Positions 6,577 through 14,840 of a stretch of 35,924 nt of DNA are shown here, one piece after another. Position 1 is the first letter of the stretch; every line of letters starts with the position of its first letter. The DNA is from Chloroflexota bacterium (GTDB taxonomy: Bacteria > Chloroflexota > Dehalococcoidia > SM23-28-2 > RBG-16-64-32), in contig JADFRV010000003.1 in the NCBI GenBank assembly GCA_022561095.1, positions 1-35,924 on the forward strand, in the 5' to 3' direction. Position numbers and translations under genes: made by a program. Below the pieces are notes generated by a model that had not been told where the DNA came from, did no database searches, and saw nothing but the letters and a program-made list of their open reading frames with translations.

Positions 6577-7779
6577 GTGGCTGGTGCACTTGAGGGAGTG
6601 AAGGTTGTCGAGCTGGGGCTGTGGGTGGCCGCACCATCGGCGGCGGCGATGCTGTCCGATTGGGGCGCCCAGGTGATCAAGATCGAGCCACCGCAGGGCG
6701 ACCCGTTCCGGGGCCTGTTCGCGTCCTTAATGGGCTCGCCGGTGACCGTGAACCCTCCTTTCGAAACCGACAACCGGGGCAAGCGCAGCGTGGCGTTGAA
6801 CCTGGAGAGAGAGGAGGCGCGCGAGATCGCCTTCCGCCTCATCGAGGGGGCGGACGTGTTCGTGACCAACATGCGGCCGCGCGCCCTGGACCAGTTCGGG
6901 CTGAGCTACGAGGAGCTAAGCCGCCGCTACCCGCGGCTGGTCTACTGCCAGGTGACGGGCTACGGGCCGGACGGGCCGGACCGGAACCGGGCGGCGTACG
7001 ACATAGGGGCGTTCTGGTCGCGGGCCGGTGTCGCGGCCGCCCTCACGCCGGCGGGGGCTGAGATACCGCAGCAGCGAGGCGGCATGGGCGACCATATGGC
7101 CGGCACCGCCGCGGCGGGCGCGGTATGCGCCGCTCTGCTGGCCCGGGAGAAGACCGGCAAGGGGCAAAGAGTGGACGTGTCTCTCCTTCGCATGGGGGTG
7201 TACATGATGGGCTGGGATGTCAGCCTGGCCCTCAGGCTCAAGGTCCCTATCGTGCCGTACGACCGCCAGCACGCCATCAACCCCATCATCACGTGCTACA
7301 AGTCAGGCGACGAGCGTTGGTTCTGGCTTCTCCTTCTCCAGGCGGACCGGCACTGGGGCGACCTGTGCCGGGCGATCGGGCGGGAGGAGCTGATGACGGA
7401 CAGCCGGTTCGAGAACATCGAGCAGCGGCGGGCTAACGGCCCGGCGCTTGTGGCGGAGCTGGACGCGGTGTTCGCTACGAAGAGCATGGCCCAGTGGGGG
7501 GAGATATTCGACCGGCACGACGTGTGGTGGGCGCCGGTCAACTCCATCAACGAGGTGGTGGAGGACCCGATGGCCCAGGCCGCAGGCGCCTTCGCCGAGA
7601 TCCCTGGGCCGGACGGCCCCATCCCGGTGGTGGCCACACCAGCCGATTTCACCGACACGCCCCAGGCGCCGCGAGGCGCCGTGCCGGAGCTGGGGCAGCA
7701 CACGGAGGAGGTGCTGCTGGAGCTGGGTTACAACTGGGATCAGATCGTGGCTCTGAAAGAGCGGGGGGCGATTCCCTGA
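6577..7779 (+). CDS. CaiB/BaiF family CoA-transferase
   Basis: A class III CoA-transferase that moves CoA between carboxylic acids. With GTG at 6577 the product is 400 residues, the family's usual size. It opens with ALEGVKVVELGLWVAAPSAA, then GAQVIKIEPPQGDPFR, NRGKRSVALNL, VFVTNMRP and VTGYGPDGP, which are the core family motifs. The catalytic Asp is expected in the stretch GGMGDHMAGT. GTG is preferred because GAGG lies just upstream; the frame stays open further upstream but runs through the tRNA remnant and is not coding there. The acyl substrate is unknown. Confidence 0.93.
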   Translation: MAGALEGVKVVELGLWVAAPSAAAMLSDWGAQVIKIEPPQGDPFRGLFASLMGSPVTVNPPFETDNRGKRSVALNLEREEAREIAFRLIEGADVFVTNMRPRALDQFGLSYEELSRRYPRLVYCQVTGYGPDGPDRNRAAYDIGAFWSRAGVAAALTPAGAEIPQQRGGMGDHMAGTAAAGAVCAALLAREKTGKGQRVDVSLLRMGVYMMGWDVSLALRLKVPIVPYDRQHAINPIITCYKSGDERWFWLLLLQADRHWGDLCRAIGREELMTDSRFENIEQRRANGPALVAELDAVFATKSMAQWGEIFDRHDVWWAPVNSINEVVEDPMAQAAGAFAEIPGPDGPIPVVATPADFTDTPQAPRGAVPELGQHTEEVLLELGYNWDQIVALKERGAIP

Positions 7780-7792
7780 GGCGGGAAAAGCA

Positions 7793-7820
7793 AGAAGCGG
7801 GCCGGCACCGGCCCGCTTCT
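7793..7820 (+). terminator. Strong hairpin after the CoA-transferase gene
   Basis: AGAAGCGGGCCG and CGGCCCGCTTCT form a perfect 12-bp stem around GCAC, 13 bases after the stop. No T-run follows, so it may terminate weakly or protect the mRNA end. It works equally on either strand. Confidence 0.65.
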
Positions 7821-7835
7821 CAGCGGAGCTAACGC

Positions 7836-7889
7836 GGCGTCAAAATTGCCTTCTTGACGCCAACGCCCAAAGGAGATACGGTGAGCGAG
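7836..7889 (+). promoter_or_regulatory. Putative promoter and 8-bp inverted repeat for the RNA candidate
   Basis: GGCGTCAA and TTGACGCC (7836-7843, 7854-7861) form an inverted repeat with a 10-base spacer. TTGACG at 7854-7859 could be the -35, with TACGGT 17 bases later as a poor -10. This would place the start at about 7889-7890, where the long stem of the candidate RNA begins. Confidence 0.3.
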
Positions 7890-8016
7890 GTTGCCCACCA
7901 TCTAGGGCTGTCGGTAGGAGGACCCCTGGCCCCCTGAGGGACGGCAGATACCTCAGGTCGCGGCCGGCCCCCCTTGCGGCGATCTTGCCGGCGGTCCTAG
8001 ACGGTGGGTAACTTTT
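7890..8016 (+). ncRNA. Candidate structured small RNA in the convergent intergenic region
   Basis: GTTGCCCACCATCTAGG (7890-7906) pairs with CCTAGACGGTGGGTAAC (7996-8012) over 17 bp. Two positions are non-Watson-Crick, one a G-U pair and one an A-C mismatch. TTTT follows at once, as at the end of an intrinsic terminator. Inside, CCTGAGG…CCTCAGG and GCTGTC…GACGGC offer further, partly exclusive helices. No ORF fits the region. I could not match it to 6S RNA, SRP RNA, tmRNA, RNase P or a known riboswitch. The strand is inferred from the T-run. Confidence 0.45.
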
Positions 8017-8117
8017 ATCGCCGCCGTCCCTCCTCGGCTGATTCGTCCCTTACCTTGACTTGAGCAGTCGCCACCCGTCTATGCGGGTTCAGGCCGGCAG
8101 AGCGAGAACTCGCGCGC

Positions 8118-8145
8118 TAATCAGGGGTCTTCCTCCTCCTGATTA
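8118..8145. repeat. 8-bp perfect hairpin with C/T-rich loop
   Basis: TAATCAGG and CCTGATTA flank the loop GGTCTTCCTCCT. The loop contains TCCTCCT, complementary to a Shine-Dalgarno sequence. Function unknown; the rest of 8017-8254 shows nothing convincing. Confidence 0.4.
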
Positions 8146-8254
8146 CGACGTCACGATGTTATGAAAAGCTCTGCGGCCTGGCAAGGTTCAACGGCTGATT
8201 CTTGACTGGTTTTTGTGAAAAGACTGTGAGAATCGCGTGAAGAACACGCCCGCC

Positions 8255-11200
8255 CTACTCGTAACGCAAAGCTTCGGCGATAGGGACGCTAGCGGCCTGG
8301 CGCGAAGGAACGATCGTCATCAGAAGCGAGGCGAAGAAGGCGAAGGCGGAGATGAGCGCTATCTGGAACCAGGGTATGGCGTACCCTGAGTCCGAGGTGG
8401 GGAACTCGTCTGAGGTTATGAGGAAGTAGGAAAGCCAGATAGCCAGCCCAACCCCGGAGAGGACGCCCAGCGCCGCTACGAACGTGGATTCCAAGATGAA
8501 GCTCAAGGCCACCGTGCCGCGGGTGTAGCCTATAGCCCGGAGCATGCCGATCTGCTGCCTGCGCTCCACCACCGAGCGGAAGGCGATGACGCCCACGGCG
8601 GCGATACCCACGAACAGGCCCAGGCCCATGAACGCCTGCATCAGCCGGAAGAAGTTGCGGAACAGCGCCTGATCATCGTCGATGTCATTCTTGATGGACG
8701 ATGCCTGAGCGCCGCTTGTTGTGAGGGCGGACTCGACCTCCTTAGCCACGCCCACCGCGTCGCCAGGGCTCTCCAGCCCGACGTAATACTGGGAAGATCC
8801 CGCCTCGCCGAACACGTCCGCGAAGGTACGCTCCGGGATGAAGACCCCGAAGAAGGCCGAGCTTGAGGCGAAGCTGATGACGCCGATGATGCTCACCTGC
8901 CTGGTGTTTCCGGACACAGGGTCACGCACCTCGATGGTGACAGGGTCGAAGACGTCGGCGCCCTCGGGGATGCCGTCCAGATTGAAGGTGGGACCGAAGT
9001 TGAAACCACCCTCGATAGCGAAGGCGTCGATGAGGGCGACGTCCTCGCCGTCCCGTATCTGCTGCCACACCGCCTGATCGCTATCGAAGCCCGTGGCGCG
9101 GGCCTCGAGCGCGATGTCGGCGCCGTCCACGAAGCCAGGGCTGACGCCGCTGACGAAGTAGTCGTCGAAGTCGTCGCCCGGCAGCTCGCGCACCTCGGGG
9201 AAGGTGAAGCGGCCGGGCAGGCTGAGACGGCCCACGGAGCGGAACTGGGATGTGTCGACGGAGCCCTCAGCCTCCAGCGCCGCCACCAGGTCGCCGCCCA
9301 GGGGGTTGTTGGCGTTCTCCTCCACCAGCACGTCCCAGCCGCCGCGGGCCTCGTCGCCGAGGAACAGCCGGTCGAAGTTGAGGTTCATGGTGGACATCAT
9401 CACGAGGGCGAAGACGATGAGCGAGATCATGGCCATGGTCATGCCGGTGCGGAACTTGTTGGCGAGGGGATAGGCGACGGCGGTCTTCATGGCGGGCAGG
9501 ATGCGTCCGAACCGGGCCCCGAGGCGCGAGAGGAGGGCCAGGATGATGTCTGCGTTGTAGATGAGGACGAAGGTGGAGGCGGCGACCATGGAGATGCCGC
9601 TGAGGAAGAACATCTCGGGGCCGCCCTCCAGCGGCCCGAACAGGAACTCCAGGCGGCTGCCCGCGGTAAGGCCCCAGAGGAGCAGCAGGAAGATGCCCGT
9701 CGCTGTAAAAACGGGGCGCCCAGGCAGCCGGAAGAAGCGGAGGACGATAGCGGCGCCGAAGACGATCAAAGAGAAGCCGAAGGCGAAGGGGAATGTGGAA
9801 TCGGACCCGAGCCCCGACTGCATCATGAGGGCTCCGACGACCACACCTACCGTACCGAAGCCAGCGCTCCACGCGATGGGCCGATCACGGTCCTGAAGCG
9901 CCACCAGGACAAGGCCAAGAGGTGGCACCACGACTCCAAGCAGGACGAACCAATTGGGGACACTCCGAGGCCTGCGATCACGCGTGAGCCGGATTAGGAC
10001 TAGAGATGCCAAGTAGTGAAACGGAGTCAACAAGAGGGGCCAGGTCGGAATCCGCTCGCGGCGTCCCACAAAGAGGGTAACCTGATAGAGCGGAAAAGCC
10101 AGGATCGGGATGGGGAACCATAGGGGCCAAAACCAACGCATCGGACGGTCGCTGGACCTCTGACTGGCTGCCATGCTGAACCTTTCACCTCGCAGCAAGT
10201 AGAGCCATGGGCCAACTAGCCCTATGACGGCGGCAATCAGGAATAAAGGAGCGAGGTCGCCGAATTGGAGCGCTGCAATCAAAGAAAGGAGAATGGTTCC
10301 CACGGCAGCGAAGGCGTTGAGGACGCCACGGAGGTAGCCCTTCACGGTGGCTTGTTCCGGATTCGCCGCCTGGGTCTCCGGGAGGTTACGAATCGCCGCC
10401 ACGATGTTCAAGTTGGAGACGCGCCAGGAGGAGAAGGTGACGGTGATGAAGGTCAGGACCACACCGAGGCTGTAAGAGATGATGATGGTACGAAGGGTGA
10501 TATGGGGCTGAATGTTCAGGTCGAACTCAGAGAAGATGCGGGCCATTATCTGCGTCATGCCGAAGGAGATGAGGATACCGAGGGCGGCGCCGACGGCGGC
10601 TGCGACCAGGTTGTAGACCATGCCTTCCGAGAGGAATGCCTGGACGAGCTGGCCGCGCTTGGTACCGATAGCGCGGGTCATCCCCAACTCTGACTTCCGC
10701 TCGGCGGCCAGCATGACGAAGATCATCAGTATGAGAAGCATGCCGGCGGCGATGGAGAAGAGGCCGAAGATGAGGAAGAAGGTGACCATGAAGCTGCCAT
10801 CCTCCTCAGCATGATCCACGCCGTCCTGCTTGAAAGGCTCGATATCAAGGTCCAGCCCCTCGTCCGCGATCACCCTCTCGACGCTGGCCACAACCGCATC
10901 GGTCAGCTCTACGCCGTCGCGGACGCCGCCGCTGTTGGAGATGGCGATGACGTTGACCTCACCTTCGCGCCCCAGGACACGCTGCACGGTCTCCAGTCTG
11001 GTCACCAGCCCTTCAGTCTGCTCGAAATCGAAGACGCCGGTGGTGACGCGATCCTCCACGACATCCGCAACAGTGAACTCCAGCGGCTGGTTGTGGACGA
11101 ACACCTGGATCAAGTCGCCGGGCTGAATGTCCGCCTCGTCAGCCAGGGATTCGTTCACGTACACTTCGTTTACCGCCAGGTCAGCTACCTGGACGGCGTC

Positions 11201-11731
11201 GCCGCTGGTAGAGACGAAATCGGGGAAGGCAGCCAGCTTGTTCGGGTCGAGGCCCACGATGTTCGCCTCGGGCGAGCTGAGGCCGGTGCCGGGGTTTATC
11301 ACAGGCACAACCTCAAACAAGATGGGCAGAACACCATCGATATTGGGGTCGTCTGCCAGAGCCGCTTCGAACTCCTCCGCCAGAGTCTCAGGAAAGGAGC
11401 CGTTGGGGTTGGCCGCGCCGCCCCCGCCGCTCTGGCTGCGGAGCAGCACTATCTCGTCCACGTGGCCCAGCTGGGTGAAAGTCTGGTTGGTGATGCTGTG
11501 GTTGATGGTATCGCCGGTGGTGAAGGCGGCGGAGATGATCAGAGTGCTGAGCATGAGACCGACCACGATGAGTACGGTCTGGGCCATGCGCCGGGGGATG
11601 TTGCGCAGGCCGATGAGGAACATGACGCGGTTGCGCAGGACGACGTAGCCGACGACTGACAGGGAAACTCCCAGCAGCGCCAGCAGCACCAGCATGATGC
11701 TGGTCATAGGGATGCCGAATAGCGCGTCCAT
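8255..11731 (-). CDS. ABC transporter permease with two FtsX domains (MacB/LolCE-like)
   Basis: A 1158-residue fused permease for the ATPase encoded next to it. The first half has two N-terminal membrane segments (about 10-32 and 47-68), a large extracytoplasmic MacB-like domain and an FtsX core (FFLIFGLFSIAAGMLLILMI; ERKSELGMTRAIGTKRGQL). A central hydrophobic block follows (about 460-720). A second extracytoplasmic domain and second FtsX core come next (ERRQQIGMLRAIGYTRGTV), ending PIAEALRYE. Such systems extrude or extract lipids, peptides or drugs and do not import. The ATG lies 3 bp after the ATPase stop. The substrate cannot be inferred. Confidence 0.93.
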   Translation of the reverse strand: MDALFGIPMTSIMLVLLALLGVSLSVVGYVVLRNRVMFLIGLRNIPRRMAQTVLIVVGLMLSTLIISAAFTTGDTINHSITNQTFTQLGHVDEIVLLRSQSGGGGAANPNGSFPETLAEEFEAALADDPNIDGVLPILFEVVPVINPGTGLSSPEANIVGLDPNKLAAFPDFVSTSGDAVQVADLAVNEVYVNESLADEADIQPGDLIQVFVHNQPLEFTVADVVEDRVTTGVFDFEQTEGLVTRLETVQRVLGREGEVNVIAISNSGGVRDGVELTDAVVASVERVIADEGLDLDIEPFKQDGVDHAEEDGSFMVTFFLIFGLFSIAAGMLLILMIFVMLAAERKSELGMTRAIGTKRGQLVQAFLSEGMVYNLVAAAVGAALGILISFGMTQIMARIFSEFDLNIQPHITLRTIIISYSLGVVLTFITVTFSSWRVSNLNIVAAIRNLPETQAANPEQATVKGYLRGVLNAFAAVGTILLSLIAALQFGDLAPLFLIAAVIGLVGPWLYLLRGERFSMAASQRSSDRPMRWFWPLWFPIPILAFPLYQVTLFVGRRERIPTWPLLLTPFHYLASLVLIRLTRDRRPRSVPNWFVLLGVVVPPLGLVLVALQDRDRPIAWSAGFGTVGVVVGALMMQSGLGSDSTFPFAFGFSLIVFGAAIVLRFFRLPGRPVFTATGIFLLLLWGLTAGSRLEFLFGPLEGGPEMFFLSGISMVAASTFVLIYNADIILALLSRLGARFGRILPAMKTAVAYPLANKFRTGMTMAMISLIVFALVMMSTMNLNFDRLFLGDEARGGWDVLVEENANNPLGGDLVAALEAEGSVDTSQFRSVGRLSLPGRFTFPEVRELPGDDFDDYFVSGVSPGFVDGADIALEARATGFDSDQAVWQQIRDGEDVALIDAFAIEGGFNFGPTFNLDGIPEGADVFDPVTIEVRDPVSGNTRQVSIIGVISFASSSAFFGVFIPERTFADVFGEAGSSQYYVGLESPGDAVGVAKEVESALTTSGAQASSIKNDIDDDQALFRNFFRLMQAFMGLGLFVGIAAVGVIAFRSVVERRQQIGMLRAIGYTRGTVALSFILESTFVAALGVLSGVGLAIWLSYFLITSDEFPTSDSGYAIPWFQIALISAFAFFASLLMTIVPSRQAASVPIAEALRYE

Positions 11732-11734
11732 CTT

Positions 11735-12535
11735 CTAGCTGGCCTCCGCCGGCGTTGCCGGGCCCCAGATACCCGCTGCCCGATCGATGATGCGGTTGTC
11801 GCTTGTGATCTGACCGTCCTGCATCTTGATGATGCGGCCCGTCCGCTCCGCCACCTCCCGGGCGTGCGTCACGAGCACGAACGTCTGATGGTGCTTCTCG
11901 TTGAGGTCGCAGAGGAGATCCATGATCTCGTTGGCGTTGGTGCTGTCCAGGTCGCCGGTGGGCTCGTCGCCCCAGACGATTGCCGGATCGTTGACCAACG
12001 CGCGGGCGATCGTCACGCGCTGTCGCTGGCCGCCGGAGAGCTCGCCCGGCTTGTGGGAGGCCCAATCGCGTAAGTGGACGGTCTCGAGGGCGGCGAGGGC
12101 CTTCTCGCGGGCCCGGCGGGCGGAGGTGCCGGAGACCAGCAACGGCAGCTCCACGTTTTCGATAGCGGAGAGCACCGGCAGCAGGTTGTAGAACTGGAAG
12201 ACGAAGCCCATATGGCGGGCGCGGTACTCCGTCTTCTTGTTGTCCGATAGGGTATTGACGTCGGCGCCGTCCACGAGCACCTGGCCGGAGTCGATGACGT
12301 CCAGGCCGCTGAGGCAGTTGAGGAGGGTGGTCTTGCCGCAGCCGGAGGGGCCCATGATGGCCACCATCTCCCCTCGTTCGATCGTGAGGCTGACGCCGCG
12401 CAGCGCTTCGACCTTCACCTTGCCTGTGTCATAGGTCTTTACGATATCGGTGGCCTGGATGATGACTTCATCCCGAGACGTCAACTGTCCCTCTCTTTCC
12501 TTGGTATGCGGTCTGGCCAACTGGGCGGATGTCAT
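11735..12535 (-). CDS. ABC transporter ATP-binding protein (MacB/LolD type)
   Basis: 266 residues with all nucleotide-binding motifs: Walker A GPSGCGKT at 62-69, Q-loop Gln at 114, signature LSGGQRQ at 166-172, Walker B with Asp190-Glu191 ([11 protein letters not shown]) and H-loop His224. The pattern belongs to the LolD/MacB/FtsE branch, which pairs with FtsX permeases such as the one 3 bp downstream. AGGAGGAGG lies before the ATG about ten bases away. An HTH-only TetR-like ORF ends 17 bases upstream, so the three genes form an operon. About 20 extra residues precede the first strand, so a slightly later start is possible. Confidence 0.95.
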   Translation of the reverse strand: MTSAQLARPHTKEREGQLTSRDEVIIQATDIVKTYDTGKVKVEALRGVSLTIERGEMVAIMGPSGCGKTTLLNCLSGLDVIDSGQVLVDGADVNTLSDNKKTEYRARHMGFVFQFYNLLPVLSAIENVELPLLVSGTSARRAREKALAALETVHLRDWASHKPGELSGGQRQRVTIARALVNDPAIVWGDEPTGDLDSTNANEIMDLLCDLNEKHHQTFVLVTHAREVAERTGRIIKMQDGQITSDNRIIDRAAGIWGPATPAEAS

Positions 12536-12552
12536 GGTTTGTGTTCCTCCTC

Positions 12553-12714
12553 CTATTTAGCCTGAGGGGCGAGTTTGTGCAACATTTCTGTCACGCCAAC
12601 GCTCAGGCCTGCCTCCGTCGCGATCTCCTCAATAGTAGCGCCGTGGACACCGTTACGCACGATCATCCTCATCGCCGCGCCCAAAACAGCCTCCGTTCGG
12701 GCATCGATATGCAC
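12553..12714 (-). CDS. Short TetR-type HTH protein (53 residues, no ligand domain)
   Basis: GTG at 12714 follows AAGGGAAGG. The product contains [20 protein letters not shown], then [15 protein letters not shown], the classic TetR N-terminal helix-turn-helix. It stops soon after ([13 protein letters not shown]). TetR proteins are normally about 190 residues, so the whole ligand and dimer domain is absent. I see no continuation in other frames before the ATPase gene. It may be a truncated former repressor or a minimal DNA-binding protein. Its position directly before the ABC genes suggests the original repressor of this transporter. Confidence 0.65.
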   Translation of the reverse strand: MHIDARTEAVLGAAMRMIVRNGVHGATIEEIATEAGLSVGVTEMLHKLAPQAK

Positions 12715-12780
12715 ATTCGACCTTCCCTTTCACGGTCCTCTGAACAGGGTAACAACGAGTCAGTACAGCACCACTGTTTC

Positions 12781-12840
12781 ACCATCTGCTTTCTGTGCAC
12801 GGCGTTAGTCCATGAGTCGTGCATGTTTCAGCCGGTGCGG
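12781..12840 (-). repeat. 60-bp direct repeat, copy 1 (before the TetR/ABC operon)
   Basis: Matches 13572-13631 at 59 of 60 positions; the one difference is T at 12812 against C at 13603. It contains TGCACG…CGTGCA as an inner inverted repeat. On the minus strand it lies upstream of the TetR/ATPase/permease operon. The rest of 12715-12945 shows no gene. Confidence 0.85.
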
Positions 12841-12945
12841 GCCTACCTTCTTCGGAGTCACTCAACCGAACGCTCGCTTTGGTGCGCTCTCGTTAATCAA
12901 GATCTTCCTTACAGCCTTAGCTCCTAATTGCAATCTATCAACCCA

Positions 12946-13491
12946 TTAATTGACCGACAAGGCATCGGGAGCCAAGTCAGTCTGAATGATAATAAACTCA
13001 TGGGCCTTCCCACCTCTGTTACTCACGTCGAATGTGATAGAGCCTGCCGTTACGGAGGCGCTATCTGCATTGACGAACCACTCTCCCAGTTCCACATTCA
13101 CGGTCGCACCCTGGGAGTCGGCCTCGTCGATGACCTCGAAGGCTGTATACATTCCATTCTTGTAATGGCCCCTGAGGTTGCAGAAGAGTACGTACTTGCC
13201 GGGCGCGAGATCAAACATGCCGCTAGCCGACTTGCCAGGTCCCAACTTGCTCTCCCCGATGCTGCCGTTGACCATTCCAGCTTGCGACTCGTCCACCTGG
13301 CCCCACCCGCAGGCCGCTAGTACCAAAGTCAGGGCCACGACCATCCCCAACAGCATCGTGATGGTGCCAACCGCCCGTCGGTGTCCGCTCGTCACGACAT
13401 TGGCCTCCCTTGTATGTTGGCCAGTTTTGCCCGTGTCGCCAAGAACCAACGTTGGTTTCTTCTCTTGCGTGCTCTCTCTTACGCTGTTCAT
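12946..13491 (-). CDS. Cupredoxin lipoprotein with reversed half-domain order
   Basis: 181 residues from ATG at 13491, with GAGAGGA as ribosome-binding site. The same frame is open to 13740, but that part crosses a repeat and the regulator's 3' end and is not coding. A membrane segment (about 44-60) ends in the lipobox LAAC (Cys61), so a lipoprotein outside the membrane is predicted. Residues 66-120 are the C-terminal half of a type-1 copper domain, with Cys104, His109 and Met114 in FCNLRGHYKNGM. Residues 128-181 are the N-terminal half, with GEWFV, SITFDVSNRG and His164 in KAHEF. All four copper ligands are present but in permuted order. It probably acts in extracytoplasmic copper binding or electron transfer. 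Confidence 0.8.
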   Translation of the reverse strand: MNSVRESTQEKKPTLVLGDTGKTGQHTREANVVTSGHRRAVGTITMLLGMVVALTLVLAACGWGQVDESQAGMVNGSIGESKLGPGKSASGMFDLAPGKYVLFCNLRGHYKNGMYTAFEVIDEADSQGATVNVELGEWFVNADSASVTAGSITFDVSNRGGKAHEFIIIQTDLAPDALSVN

Positions 13492-13571
13492 GTTGTCCTC
13501 TCTCACCGGAATACAGGTATCGCCTGTTCGGTCATACTCGCCCGGCGGCCTTCTCCCCAGGAGAATTCCTA

Positions 13572-13631
13572 ACCATCTGCTTTCTGTGCACGGCGTTAGT
13601 CCACGAGTCGTGCATGTTTCAGCCGGTGCGG
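13572..13631 (-). repeat. 60-bp direct repeat, copy 2 (at the end of the LuxR gene)
   Basis: The last codons and TGA of the regulator gene lie inside this copy. The rest forms its 3' untranslated region and the upstream region of the cupredoxin gene. With copy 1 it brackets a 731-bp segment holding only the cupredoxin gene. Confidence 0.85.
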
Positions 13632-14644
13632 CGGCGGCTGCCAATAGGAGTTGGAACGTACGCTGAGGCGGTGTCACCGGGCTGGACGAAACCAATCTCA
13701 TAGGCGAACGACGCAGCCTGAGTACGGTCTCGAAGATCAAGCTTGGAGAGGACGCGCTTTACGTGGGTCTTGACCGTGCCCTCGCTGATAACGAACGCCT
13801 CCGCGATCTCGGCGTTGGAGTGTCCTCGGGCGATAAGCCCGAGGACCTCCTTTTCTCTGCGTGTCAGGGCATCGAGGCCTGTGAGCCCCTCGGCGGGCGC
13901 CGCCTGTGACTCCTCTATGGGAGCCCTAGAACCTCCCTCCGGACCGCCCGGGGTAGGCTCGATCTCGGGGGGCACCGTTGGGATATTCTTGGCCCGAGTT
14001 CCGAGCATCAGCCTTGCCCATGACGCGTGAACAGCCGAAGCTATGTTGACGAGATGTACAGTGGCCAGGAACATGAGCAGACCCAATGGAACTAGCACGA
14101 GACCTTCTAGGACAGTGTCGACCTGGGGGCCATTCGCCCCGAAGTGCTGGTGAGGGCCGGAAAGCGCGATCACCGCCGGTGCGCTGATGAAGACGCCCGT
14201 GATGACGCTCGCCACAATGAGGCCAACGAACGCGGCGATGCCAATGGGGAACTGCGCGAAAAGGTAGACTATGCCGGTCCACGTAGTGGGGTCGATGAGG
14301 CGCATCCATACTTGGGACCGAGCGGATTGTCCGGCTTCAATTGCGGTCGGCGGACGTCGAAGCTCGATCTGAGCCACCTTTCGAACGACCCAGGCCTCGG
14401 CGTCGCCAGCCCAACGGGATAGAAATAGGGTCGCGATCAGCAACACCGGACCAACGATGGTCCAGATCATGGCCCCGCCGACCGCCAGCGCGACGACAAG
14501 GCCGACAAAGTAGGCAATTCCCAGAGGGAACATTGCCAGTAGGTGGAGCGCTCGCAAGTAGGTGCGCGGTGCGACAATCGGCCCGAATACCTTCCCTAGC
14601 GGCGTCCCAAATGGACCGTAGATACGAGAAATCGCGTCGTTCGT
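13619..14644 (-). CDS. Membrane 'putative sensor' domain fused to LuxR-type HTH regulator
   Basis: The N-terminal region carries two related membrane modules (PRTYLRALHLLAMFPLGIAY and DPTTWTGIVYLFAQFPIGIA), as in the 'putative sensor' domain of some histidine kinases. A third hydrophobic segment (LVLVPLGLLMFLATVHL) follows. The C-terminus is a LuxR/NarL helix-turn-helix (LTRREKEVLGLIARGHSNAE, SEGTVKTHVKRVLSKL). It has no kinase or receiver domain, so it looks like a one-component membrane regulator. The first canonical start is TTG at 14557, but family-like sequence (FGPIVAPRTY) continues upstream. GGAAGGAG (14651-14658) is spaced six bases from an ACG at 14644, taken here as the start. Likely targets are the cupredoxin and ABC genes downstream. 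Confidence 0.85.
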   Translation of the reverse strand, partial: TNDAISRIYGPFGTPLGKVFGPIVAPRTYLRALHLLAMFPLGIAYFVGLVVALAVGGAMIWTIVGPVLLIATLFLSRWAGDAEAWVVRKVAQIELRRPPTAIEAGQSARSQVWMRLIDPTTWTGIVYLFAQFPIGIAAFVGLIVASVITGVFISAPAVIALSGPHQHFGANGPQVDTVLEGLVLVPLGLLMFLATVHLVNIASAVHASWARLMLGTRAKNIPTVPPEIEPTPGGPEGGSRAPIEESQAAPAEGLTGLDALTRREKEVLGLIARGHSNAEIAEAFVISEGTVKTHVKRVLSKLDLRDRTQAASFAYEIGFVQPGDTASAYVPTPIGSRRRTG

Positions 14645-14840
14645 GGCTTTCTCCTTCCGGTGGTGCCCTAAGCCTAGCGCTGAGCTTGCCGATAGGTCTA
14701 GCCTGCGACGCGTACCAGTGCCGGCGCGTCTCTCTAGAGGGGTATTTTGGCGTGATGGAGAGAATATCTAAGAAGGCGAGGCGTTTTGTCTTAGGACGGC
14801 CGTAGCCTAGCAGGACGTCGGCGTTGGCGTCGGCGGACGG

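Noticed and set aside
8001-8034. T-box-like string GGTGGGTAAC…GTCCCTCC
   Set aside because: It lacks the conserved AGGGUGGNACCGCG and no aminoacyl-tRNA synthetase or amino-acid gene follows on the plus strand.
10265-11659. Plus-strand frames of 142 and 282 codons opposite the ABC permease
   Set aside because: Acidic, Gly/Asp/Val-rich shadows of the permease coding strand with no ribosome-binding site.
13492-13740. Extended N-terminus of the cupredoxin ORF (264 codons from 13740)
   Set aside because: The extension overlaps the regulator's 3' end and the 60-bp repeat and has no ribosome-binding site. The ATG at 13491 has GAGAGGA and precedes a normal lipoprotein signal.
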